The translations under genes were made by a program, and so were the position numbers. Shown here one piece after another: positions 16,755 to 24,251 of a stretch of DNA of 63,110 nt; position 1 is the first letter of the stretch; each line of letters starts with the position of its first letter. Source of the stretch: Paracoccus sp. (in: a-proteobacteria) (GTDB lineage: Bacteria > Pseudomonadota > Alphaproteobacteria > Rhodobacterales > Rhodobacteraceae); contig NZ_JAUNTO010000017.1 in the NCBI RefSeq assembly GCF_030538655.1, positions 1-63,110 of the forward strand, given 5' to 3'. The notes under the pieces are model-generated. The model had not been told where the DNA came from. It ran no database searches and worked only from the letters and a program-made list of their open reading frames with translations.

Positions 16755-18452
16755 ATGGCCTATCGCGCTCCGGTCGAACAAATTGCGTTTATCCTGAATC
16801 ATGTGGTGCCGTTCGGGCGGCTGGCCGACACCGAGCGCTATGCCGAGGCGACGCCCGAAACTGTCAACGCCATCTTGTCCGAGGCAGGCAAGCTGACCAG
16901 CAATGTCATCGCGCCGCTGAACCGCGCGGGCGATCTGACCCCGGCACGGCTGGAAAACGGTGTGCTGCGGTCTTCGCCCGGCTATGCCGACGGGTTCCGC
17001 GCCATTGCCGAAGGCGGCTGGGTCGGGCTGTCGGCTGATCCCGAATATGGCGGCATGGGTCTGCCGCAGGCGCTGAACACGGCGGTGGCGGATATGATGT
17101 CGGGCGCCTGCCTTGCGCTGCAACTGAACCCCTTGCTGACGCAAGGCCAGATCGAGGCGCTGGAACATCATGCCAGCGACGAGATCAAGGCCCTGTATCT
17201 GCCGCGCCTGACCAGCGGCGACTGGTCGGGCAGCATGAACCTGACCGAACCACAAGCGGGCAGCGATGTCGGTGCGCTGACAACCCGCGCGGAACCGGCG
17301 GGCGACGGCACCTATCGCGTGACCGGACAAAAGATCTTTATCACCTGGGGCGACAGCGATGTGACCGCCAATGTCTGCCATCTGGTGCTGGCTCGCCTGC
17401 CCGATGCCGCGCCCGGCACTCGTGGCATCAGTCTGTTCATGGTGCCGAAATTCATCCCTGATGAAAACGGCGATCCGGGCGCCCGCAACAGCCTGCATGT
17501 CGTCTCGCTGGAACACAAGCTGGGCATCCATGGCAGCCCGACGTGCGTGATGTCCTTTGACGGCGCCAAAGGCTGGCTGGTGGGCGAGGAACACAAGGGT
17601 ATGGCCGCCATGTTCACCATGATGAACGCTGCCCGTCTGGGGGTTGGCACGCAAGGCGTCGGCGTGGCCGAGGCGGCGCTGCAACAGGCCGTCGCCTATG
17701 CGCAGGACCGCAACCAGATGGGGCCGATCATCGGCCATCCCGATGTGCGCCGGATGCTGGCCACCGCGCGGGCCGAGGTGTTTGCCGCCCGCGCCCTCTG
17801 TCTGGCCTGCGCCACGGCGATTGATATGGCCCGCGCCACCGGCGACGACGATTGGGCCGCCCGCGCCGCCTTTCTGACGCCGATTGCCAAGGCTTACGGC
17901 ACCGATGTCGGTTGCCGCGTGGCCGATGCCGGTGTGCAGGTCCACGGCGGCATGGGCTATATCGAGGAAACCGGCGCCGCCCAATATCTGCGCGATGTGC
18001 GGATCACGCCGATCTACGAAGGCACCAACGGCATTCAGGCGATGGACCTTGTGGGCCGCAAGCTGGCCGATGGCGGCGATGCAGCACTGCGCCTGCTGGA
18101 CGAGGCGGGGGATGACGCCCGCAAGGCACATGCGATCTGCCCCGAAATGGCCGATCTGGTCTGGCAGGCGACCGAGGCGCTGCGCGAGGGCACGCAGGCC
18201 ATGCTCGATTCGGGCATGTCCGACCGCTTTGCCGGGGCGGTGCCCTATCTGCACGCCTTTGCGCGGGTGCTGGGAGCGATTTACCATATCCGGGCGGCTG
18301 GAAAGGGCGGCGAGGCCGAACGCAAGCTGGCCCGCGTCTATATCACCCGCATCTTGCCCCGGATGTATGCCGATCTGGCCGAGGCGCGGGCGGGTGTCGC
18401 CGATCTGGACGCCATCCCCGACGCGGCACTGGCCGGGGCTGCCTCGGCGTGA
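16755..18452 (+). CDS. Acyl-CoA dehydrogenase with C-terminal extension domain
   Basis: A 565-residue FAD-dependent dehydrogenase. Family signatures are NLTEPQAGSDVGALTTRAEP (FAD/substrate region) and AYGTDVGCRVADAGVQVHGG with GYIEETGAAQYLRDVRITPI (C-terminal domain). The extra 120 or so C-terminal residues place it in the AcdB/FadE-like group with an acetyl-CoA dehydrogenase-like C-terminal domain. It would introduce the alpha-beta double bond in an acyl-CoA during fatty-acid breakdown. The start at 16755 follows a GGGGGG purine run. The GTGA overlap with the next gene implies an operon. Confidence 0.93.
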   Translation: MAYRAPVEQIAFILNHVVPFGRLADTERYAEATPETVNAILSEAGKLTSNVIAPLNRAGDLTPARLENGVLRSSPGYADGFRAIAEGGWVGLSADPEYGGMGLPQALNTAVADMMSGACLALQLNPLLTQGQIEALEHHASDEIKALYLPRLTSGDWSGSMNLTEPQAGSDVGALTTRAEPAGDGTYRVTGQKIFITWGDSDVTANVCHLVLARLPDAAPGTRGISLFMVPKFIPDENGDPGARNSLHVVSLEHKLGIHGSPTCVMSFDGAKGWLVGEEHKGMAAMFTMMNAARLGVGTQGVGVAEAALQQAVAYAQDRNQMGPIIGHPDVRRMLATARAEVFAARALCLACATAIDMARATGDDDWAARAAFLTPIAKAYGTDVGCRVADAGVQVHGGMGYIEETGAAQYLRDVRITPIYEGTNGIQAMDLVGRKLADGGDAALRLLDEAGDDARKAHAICPEMADLVWQATEALREGTQAMLDSGMSDRFAGAVPYLHAFARVLGAIYHIRAAGKGGEAERKLARVYITRILPRMYADLAEARAGVADLDAIPDAALAGAASA

Positions 18453-19513
18453 GCCTGCCCCAAGGTCGCGAACCGGCGGGCATCAGCCATCCGTGGCCCG
18501 ACCCGCCCGCGCCAGGGCAGGCAGTGCAAATTGCCGATGGCGTGCTGTGGTTGCGCCTGCCGCTGCCGATGGCGCTGGACCATGTCAACGTCTTTGCCTT
18601 TGCCGATGATGTGGCGGAAGGTGGCGGCTGGACGGTGATCGACACCGGCTTTGACACCCGCCGCAGCCGCGCCATCTGGGAAACGGCGCTGGCTGGTCCT
18701 CTGGCCGGACGGCCTGTCACGCGGATCATCGCCACGCATCATCACCCCGACCACATCGGCCTTGCCGGATGGTTCATGGCGCAGGGGTCTGATCTGTGGA
18801 CCAGCCGCACGGCGTGGCTGATGGCGCGGATGCTGGTGCTGGATGAACAGGGCAGCCCGCCCCCCGAAACGCTGACCTTCTGGCGACGTGCCGGGATGCC
18901 GGCTGCGCTGTTGGCCGAACGCGCCGGGCAGCGCCCGTTCAACTTTGCCGATACCGTCCATCCTCTGCCGCTTGGCTATACCCGCCTGACCGAAGGGCAG
19001 AGGGTCCGCTTTGGCGGGCGCGACTGGCGGGTGACGATGGGCGATGGCCATGCGCCCGAACATGTCACGCTATGGTCGCTGTCGGATGATCTGGTGATCG
19101 GCGGCGATCAGTTGCTGCCCGGTATCTCGCCCAACCTTGGCGTCTATCCGACCGAGCCGCAGGCCGATCCGGTCGGCGACTGGCTGGCCGCCTGCCACCG
19201 CCTGTCAGCCTTGGCGCGGCCCGGCCATCTGGTGTTGCCGGGGCACAAGCTGCCCTTTGCCGGCCTGCCGCTGCGGCTGACGCAGATGGTGCAGAACCAC
19301 GAACGCGCGCTGGATCGTCTGGCCAGCGCGCTGGCCGAACGGCCCCGCAGCGCTGCTGAATGTTTCCCGGCACTTTACCGGCGCGAGATCGGGGCGGGGG
19401 AATACGGTCTGGCCCTGGTCGAAGCCGTGGCCCATCTGAACCGGCTGGCCGTCACCGGACGGGCACAGCCCGTCGGCGAAAGGGATGGTGCCGTGCTGTG
19501 GGGCGTGACATGA
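18449..19513 (+). CDS. MBL-fold metallohydrolase
   Basis: A 354-residue protein with the metallo-beta-lactamase signature THHHPDHIGLAGW (HxHxDH), the preceding VIDTGFDTRR strand, further ligand histidines in GDGHAPEHVTLW and a late LPGHKLPF. It starts with GTG overlapping the stop of the acyl-CoA dehydrogenase gene. That placement suggests a thioesterase- or lactonase-type role in the same acyl pathway, but the reaction cannot be read from sequence. A C-terminal winged-helix-like segment of about 80 residues is typical of the LACTB2-like subgroup. Confidence 0.88.
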   Translation: MSLPQGREPAGISHPWPDPPAPGQAVQIADGVLWLRLPLPMALDHVNVFAFADDVAEGGGWTVIDTGFDTRRSRAIWETALAGPLAGRPVTRIIATHHHPDHIGLAGWFMAQGSDLWTSRTAWLMARMLVLDEQGSPPPETLTFWRRAGMPAALLAERAGQRPFNFADTVHPLPLGYTRLTEGQRVRFGGRDWRVTMGDGHAPEHVTLWSLSDDLVIGGDQLLPGISPNLGVYPTEPQADPVGDWLAACHRLSALARPGHLVLPGHKLPFAGLPLRLTQMVQNHERALDRLASALAERPRSAAECFPALYRREIGAGEYGLALVEAVAHLNRLAVTGRAQPVGERDGAVLWGVT

Positions 19514-19562
19514 GGTTGCGCATCCGCTATCCCGAAACCAGCCAACATCCGGAGGAACAGGC

Positions 19563-19712
19563 ATGGCCCAAGATGACGTGACGACTCATACGATCGGCGA
19601 AATGGACATCCGCGAACAGCAGCGCACTTTTAACGGATTTCTCCGTTTCTGCGTCTGGACGACGGTGGTGACGGCGGTCGTGCTGATCTTTCTGGCGCTG
19701 GCGAACGCCTGA
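19563..19712 (+). CDS. aa3-type cytochrome c oxidase subunit IV
   Basis: A 49-residue protein, MAQDDVTTHTIGEMDIREQQ then RTFNGFLRFCVWTT and one hydrophobic helix ending VLIFLALANA. The GEMDIxEQxxTFxGF pattern is the bacterial aa3-type oxidase subunit IV family found in Paracoccus and Rhodobacter. The protein packs against the catalytic subunits, and its loss is tolerated in Paracoccus denitrificans. A GGAGGAACAGGC Shine-Dalgarno precedes the ATG. The main oxidase genes are not in this window. Confidence 0.92.
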   Translation: MAQDDVTTHTIGEMDIREQQRTFNGFLRFCVWTTVVTAVVLIFLALANA

Positions 19713-19721
19713 TCCGGTCAG

Positions 19722-20360
19722 ATGCAGCGTCGTTTCTTTCTGGCCGCGGGCCTGCCGTTTCTTGTTGCCGCTTGTGGTGCCGAACCGATCTGGGCGCCCG
19801 ATGATCGCGTGCGGGCTGCCCGTTATACCTCGGATGAGCCGCCGTCGATTACCCTGTTCACCGTCATCGGCATTCCGCGCGGCGAAGGTGGCCATTCCGC
19901 GCTGATGATTAACGGCAGCCAGCGGGTGATCTTTGACCCGGCAGGCAGCTGGCAGCATCCGAATATCCCCGAGCGTAACGATGTGCTGTATGGGATTACG
20001 CCGAACTTCAAGAACTTCTACATAGATTACCACGCCCGCAGCACCTATTGGGTGGCCGAAGATACAGTGTTCGTCAGCCGCGAGGTGGCGGATATGGCCA
20101 TTGCGCGGGCCGAACGGCAGGGCGCGGTGAACAAGGCGTTCTGTGCCGTGGCCAGCGGGCAGGTGCTGCGCGATACACCCGGCTTTGCCGCCGCGCCGAC
20201 CGGCTTTGCTCCGCTCAAGCTGCGGGAATGGTTCCTGACGCTGCCGGGGGTGCAGTCGAAACGCCATTATGACGGCGATCCGGCGAATAACCATGATGTG
20301 CTGATTCAGCAGCGCGACGGCAATTTTACCGGCTATCGCGCGCGGTTTCAGACCCAGTAA
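19722..20360 (+). CDS. Conserved lipoprotein of unknown function
   Basis: A 212-residue protein with a lipoprotein signal (MQRRFFLAAGLPFLVAAC; lipobox VAAC, Cys18). The GGHSALMI motif, the VIFDPAGSWQHPNIPERN segment and KAFCAVASGQVLR are compatible with a papain-like NlpC/P60-related fold with Cys and His, but this is only a guess. It follows the CoxIV gene by 9 bases. Its last 13 bases overlap the 3' end of the convergent azlD gene. Confidence 0.75.
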   Translation: MQRRFFLAAGLPFLVAACGAEPIWAPDDRVRAARYTSDEPPSITLFTVIGIPRGEGGHSALMINGSQRVIFDPAGSWQHPNIPERNDVLYGITPNFKNFYIDYHARSTYWVAEDTVFVSREVADMAIARAERQGAVNKAFCAVASGQVLRDTPGFAAAPTGFAPLKLREWFLTLPGVQSKRHYDGDPANNHDVLIQQRDGNFTGYRARFQTQ

Positions 20361-20668
20361 ACCATCAGCGCCAGCGTGGCCGCGCCCGCAAGGATCGCGG
20401 CCAGCACGTTGCGCGTCAGAATGCCAACCGCCACCGTCACGATGGCGGCGGTCAGGCGCGCCGGGTCGGTCTGGCCATCGGTTGCGGCAGGCCAGACGAC
20501 CAGCGGCGCCGACAGCGCGGGCAGCACGGCAACCGGTGTGAACCGCAGCAGCCGCAGCACCATCGGCGGCATACTGCGCCGCCCCAAAGCGCCCAGAAAC
20601 GAAAACCGTAACAGAAACGTGCCCATGCCGGTGACAAGGATGACGGCCCATATGGTCAGATCGCTCAT
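20348..20668 (-). CDS. azlD: AzlD family branched-chain amino acid transport protein
   Basis: A 106-residue protein with about four membrane helices, starting MSDLTIWAVILVTGMGTFLL and containing the AzlD pattern LRFTPVAVLPALSAPLVVWP. AzlD is the small partner of AzlC in export of branched-chain amino acids and analogues. The start at 20668 was chosen because it overlaps the azlC stop as ATGA; longer frames extend into azlC. Confidence 0.9.
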   Translation of the reverse strand: MSDLTIWAVILVTGMGTFLLRFSFLGALGRRSMPPMVLRLLRFTPVAVLPALSAPLVVWPAATDGQTDPARLTAAIVTVAVGILTRNVLAAILAGAATLALMVYWV

Positions 20669-21438
20669 CCCGCGCGCCTTTCGGTTCGAATGTCCACCCA
20701 TGCGCCCGCCGCCATGCCCATCGGCGCGGCGATCAGCAGGCCAAGCCCGTTGGGCAGACCGGCGAACGCCAGCCCCGCGATCACCGCGACAGTGCAGGCG
20801 GCCAGTTGCGCAGGCGTGCGCAGCATTGGCGCGATCATCGCCAGAAAGGTGATCGGCACCGCGAAATCCAGCGGGATGCTGGCCGGGATCGCCCGCCCGA
20901 TGGTGGCGCCGATCCATGTGAACACCATCCACGGCAGGCACATGACCAGCGCGGTGCCAAAGAAATAACTCAGCCTTTGCGGCAGGCTTAGCCTTGGGTG
21001 CAGTTCGTAATGCTGGATCGACAGGGCATAGGTCTGGTCAATCAGCAGATAGGCGACCGCCATACGCTCGCGCACGGTGGCCGCGCCCAGCCAGGGCACC
21101 ATGGATGCGGAATACATCGCCATCCGCAGGTTCACCGCCAAAGCCGAGACGATCACCAGAATCGCCGGGACGTGATCCGATAACAGTTGCACGGCGGTAA
21201 ACTGCGACGCGCCCGCCAGCACCAGCACCGAAAAGCCCATGGTTTGCGCCAGATCCATTCCCGCATCGGTGGCGACAACGCCGAACAGCAGTGCAAAGGG
21301 CAGGATCACCAGCAAAAACGGCGACGATTGCACCGCCCCGTGCCAGAACGCCTGCGCAGGGCTGCGCGCAAGGGCGCGCGCGGCGGCAGGGGGCAGGGCT
21401 GGCGCGTTAGGTTCGGGCCGGGGTTCTGGGGTGGGCAT
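20665..21438 (-). CDS. azlC: AzlC family branched-chain amino acid permease
   Basis: A 257-residue membrane protein. After a Pro-rich N-terminus it has the AzlC core: PFALLFGVVATDAGMDLAQT, VLAGASQFTAVQLL and NLRMAMYSASMVPWL. AzlC with AzlD forms a branched-chain amino acid exporter. The ATG at 21438 was preferred over an upstream frame that runs into the divergent gene. The pair is divergent from the GNAT gene with 61 bases between starts. Confidence 0.92.
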   Translation of the reverse strand: MPTPEPRPEPNAPALPPAAARALARSPAQAFWHGAVQSSPFLLVILPFALLFGVVATDAGMDLAQTMGFSVLVLAGASQFTAVQLLSDHVPAILVIVSALAVNLRMAMYSASMVPWLGAATVRERMAVAYLLIDQTYALSIQHYELHPRLSLPQRLSYFFGTALVMCLPWMVFTWIGATIGRAIPASIPLDFAVPITFLAMIAPMLRTPAQLAACTVAVIAGLAFAGLPNGLGLLIAAPMGMAAGAWVDIRTERRAG

Positions 21439-21499
21439 GGTTCGGATCGCGTGTTGTTTCGTGCTTGTTTCCACGGCTTTGTCGCGCGCACAAGGGGAT

Positions 21500-22057
21500 A
21501 TGCGTGTTCTGTCCCCGATCCCTGATCCGCTTTTGCCTCGGGCCGCCCGGTTGTGGTGGGGGGCCTTTGGCCGCACGGCGCGGCCTTTGGGCGATATGGG
21601 GCAGGCGGTGGCGGCGCGCGGCGTGGTGGCGATGGATAATCGCGGGCAGGTGGTCGGCGTGATGGGGCTGCGCGATGCGTCGGGCGGGTTCTTTGATCTG
21701 CCGCCCGGATGGCTTGACTGGCTGTATCGGCCAGGGCCAGCGACGGATGATCTGGTGGTTGACGGGATCGTTGTCTGCGCAGACAGCCGCCGTGCCGGGG
21801 TTGGCCGGGCTTTGGTTGCGGCGGCTCTGGCCCATGCGCAGGCGCTCGGGCGGCCCGGCCTGCGGGCCGAGGTTCTGGCCCGAAACCGGGTGGCGGTCGG
21901 GTTCTGGTCGGCGGTCGGGTTTGAACTGGTCGGGCGCGGGCGCGCGGGCTGGATCTGGAACGGCCCGGCCCTGTATCTGCGGCGTGGTGTTCAGAATGAC
22001 GGTTGCGGCCAAAGGGGCGTATTGGGGCAAACGGGAAGCCGGGGCCTTGGGCCATGA
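21500..22057 (+). CDS. GNAT family N-acetyltransferase
   Basis: A 185-residue protein with the acetyl-CoA binding motif A region VVDGIVVCADSRRAGVGRAL (R-x-x-G-x-G/A type loop) and a following AQALGRPGLRAEVLARN. The substrate is unknown. The ATG at 21500 follows AAGGGG closely. The C-terminal 30 residues past the GNAT fold are low in recognisable features. Its stop lies in the A-tract of the opposing terminator for the DUF1127 gene. Confidence 0.8.
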   Translation: MRVLSPIPDPLLPRAARLWWGAFGRTARPLGDMGQAVAARGVVAMDNRGQVVGVMGLRDASGGFFDLPPGWLDWLYRPGPATDDLVVDGIVVCADSRRAGVGRALVAAALAHAQALGRPGLRAEVLARNRVAVGFWSAVGFELVGRGRAGWIWNGPALYLRRGVQNDGCGQRGVLGQTGSRGLGP

Positions 22058-22086
22058 AAAAACCCCCGCCGGATAGGTCGGGGGTT
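22057..22086 (-). terminator. Terminator of the DUF1127 gene
   Basis: Read on the minus strand, AACCCCCG pairs with CGGGGGTT around a ten-base loop and is followed by a T run (AAAAAA on the plus strand at 22057-22062). Confidence 0.75.
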
Positions 22087-22128
22087 GATCCATATGCCGC
22101 CCGCTGCGTAGGCCGACGGTGCCGCGCC

Positions 22129-22326
22129 TTACAGGCCGCGGGCAACCCGGTCGATATCACCGCGGCACAGCCCGATGTCATCCAGTTCGTGGTCGGACAG
22201 ACGGTTCAGGGCGTTGCGGGTAAGGCGCGCATCGTTCCAGGCCGAGAACGCCGCGACGAGACGGGTCAAGCCGAAACCAAAAGGACGCGCACCGGCCTGT
22301 GCGCGGTTCGTGTCAAACGCAGCCAT
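22129..22326 (-). CDS. DUF1127 (YjiS-like) small protein
   Basis: A 65-residue protein ending LTRNALNRLSDHELDDIGL then CRGDIDRVARGL, the DUF1127 signature. An Arg-containing amphipathic N-terminal helix precedes it. Some DUF1127 proteins bind RNA and modulate small-RNA turnover and phosphate or stress responses in alphaproteobacteria; the role here is not tested. An AGGTGA Shine-Dalgarno precedes the ATG. The upstream gap of 190 bases is AT-rich and has a TTGAC / GTCAA inverted pair at 22461-22481. Confidence 0.9.
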   Translation of the reverse strand: MAAFDTNRAQAGARPFGFGLTRLVAAFSAWNDARLTRNALNRLSDHELDDIGLCRGDIDRVARGL

Positions 22327-22518
22327 TTTTTCACCTGTTCAAAAAATGCCCGGTTATCGGGCGGTTTACATGATGCCCTGCATATAGAGCGGGCGGAGTT
22401 CAAAAGATACGCCCGCGACCGCATGACAGCTATGCGATTGTGGCATAAACGGTTAATTTGACATATTTTTTCCGTCAACCCATGCGCAAGAAAATAACCT
22501 CGGACCTTGCGTTAAAGG

Positions 22519-23238
22519 TTATTTCCAGTCGCCAACTGCGGCTTGCCACAGTGTTATCGCTGCAACTGCCGCTGTGTCGGCACGCAGAATGCGCGGGCCA
22601 AGGCTGATCCGGTTAACGAAGGGCAGGATGCGCAGGCGCTCACGTTCGGCCGGGGAAAAGCCGCCTTCGGGACCAATCAGCACCGCCCAAGGCCCCGAGG
22701 GCAGGCCCGACAGCGATTCGGCAGGCCCGGCGGCGGCCTCATCGGCCCACAGGATACGCCGCGATGTGTCCCACCCGGCCAGCAGGCGGGACAGAGGTTG
22801 CAGATCGGCCACCTGCGGCACAAAGGTGCCGCCGCATTGCTCTGCGGCCTCGATGGCATGGGCTTGCAGCCGGTCTTGCCGGATGCGTTCGGAATTGGTG
22901 AATTCGGTTTGCACCGGCAGGATGCGCGCCGCGCCCAGTTCCGCCGCCTTTTCCACGATAAAATCCGTGCGCGCCTTTTTGATTGGCGCGAACATCAGCC
23001 ACAGATCGGGCGCATCACGCTGAGGCGCGGTCTGGTGCAAGATCTCGATCATGGCGCTGCGCTTGCCTGCCTGCGTGATCCTGGCCAGCCATTCGCCATC
23101 GCGGCCATTGAACACCGCGATTTCGGCCCCCGGCCCCAGCCGCATCACGCCGCACAGATAATGGGCCTGATCCGCATTGAGATCGGCGGCTTGTCCCCCG
23201 GCTAGCGGGTGATCTATGAACAGTCTGATCTTTGCCAT
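22519..23238 (-). CDS. rsmE: 16S rRNA (uracil1498-N3)-methyltransferase
   Basis: A 239-residue SPOUT-class methyltransferase. It has an N-terminal PUA-like domain (MAKIRLFIDHPLAGGQAADL, QAHYLCGVMRL) and the knotted SAM-binding C-terminal part with VLIGPEGGFSPAERERL and SLGPRILRADTAAVAA. It methylates U1498 of 16S rRNA. The ATG at 23238 lies only 15 bases from the divergent ubiA start, so its promoter must overlap the ubiA coding region. Confidence 0.95.
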   Translation of the reverse strand: MAKIRLFIDHPLAGGQAADLNADQAHYLCGVMRLGPGAEIAVFNGRDGEWLARITQAGKRSAMIEILHQTAPQRDAPDLWLMFAPIKKARTDFIVEKAAELGAARILPVQTEFTNSERIRQDRLQAHAIEAAEQCGGTFVPQVADLQPLSRLLAGWDTSRRILWADEAAAGPAESLSGLPSGPWAVLIGPEGGFSPAERERLRILPFVNRISLGPRILRADTAAVAAITLWQAAVGDWK

Positions 23239-23253
23239 GACAGGCCGCAGGTT

Positions 23254-24189
23254 ATGCAAGCCCCGCAGAAAACGCCAGATCGCGTCGTGGACGCGCCCGA
23301 AGATAACTGGGTGGACCGGCTGGCCCCGCCCGCATGGCGGCCATGGCTGCGGCTGTCGCGCGCGGATCGGCCTATCGGGACGTGGCTGCTGTTGCTGCCC
23401 TGCTGGTGGGGTGTCGGGCTGGCAATGATTGCGGATGTGCCGATGTGGCGGGATCTGTGGATTGCGCTGGCCTGTGGCATCGGCGCGGTGGTGATGCGCG
23501 GGGCGGGCTGCACCTGGAACGACATCACCGACCGCGATTTCGATGCGCAGGTCGCGCGCACCCGGTCGCGGCCGATTCCGTCGGGGCAGGTGACGGTGCG
23601 CGGCGCGGTGATCTGGATGGCGGTGCAGGCGCTGGTCGGGTTGGCGGTGCTGCTGACGCTGGGCTGGGCGGCGATCTGGCTGGGCGTGGCCTCGCTGGCG
23701 CTGGTGGCGATCTATCCTTTTGCCAAGCGGTTTACCTGGTGGCCGCAGGTGTTTCTGGGGCTGGCGTTTAACTGGGGCGTGCTGCTGGCCTGGGCGGCGC
23801 ATATGGGCGGCGTCGGCTGGTCGCCGGTGCTGGCCTATGCGGGCGGGATCGCCTGGACGATCTTTTACGACACCATCTATGCCCATCAGGATACCGAGGA
23901 TGACGCCCTGATCGGCGTCAAATCCACCGCCCGTCTGTTTGGGGATGACAGTCCGCGCTGGATCGCGCTGTTCGGCGGGCTGGCTGTGTTGTTGCTGGCG
24001 CTGGCGATCGCGGCGGCGGGGGGCGGGCTGCTGGCCTGGGTCGGGCTGGCCGGGTTCGCGCTGCATCTGGCGTGGCAGTGGCGGGTGTTCCGCCCCGACA
24101 GCCCGGCGGTCTGCCTGCGGCTGTTTCGTGCCAACCGCGACGCCGGGCTGATCCTTGCGCTGTTTCTTGCCGTTGACGCAATCGTTTGA
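23254..24189 (+). CDS. ubiA: 4-hydroxybenzoate octaprenyltransferase
   Basis: A 311-residue integral membrane prenyltransferase. The first Asp-rich motif is NDITDRDFDAQVARTRSRP and the second DTIYAHQDTEDD, both binding Mg-prenyl diphosphate. About nine hydrophobic helices are visible. It attaches the polyprenyl tail to 4-hydroxybenzoate in ubiquinone synthesis. The ATG at 23254 follows GCAGG; an upstream alternative at 23209 would overlap rsmE. Confidence 0.95.
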   Translation: MQAPQKTPDRVVDAPEDNWVDRLAPPAWRPWLRLSRADRPIGTWLLLLPCWWGVGLAMIADVPMWRDLWIALACGIGAVVMRGAGCTWNDITDRDFDAQVARTRSRPIPSGQVTVRGAVIWMAVQALVGLAVLLTLGWAAIWLGVASLALVAIYPFAKRFTWWPQVFLGLAFNWGVLLAWAAHMGGVGWSPVLAYAGGIAWTIFYDTIYAHQDTEDDALIGVKSTARLFGDDSPRWIALFGGLAVLLLALAIAAAGGGLLAWVGLAGFALHLAWQWRVFRPDSPAVCLRLFRANRDAGLILALFLAVDAIV

Positions 24190-24251
24190 TTGCGTGCCCG
24201 CCGAGGGGGAATTAAGCGGGAACGATCCCTGAACAACTGCAAGGCACACTG

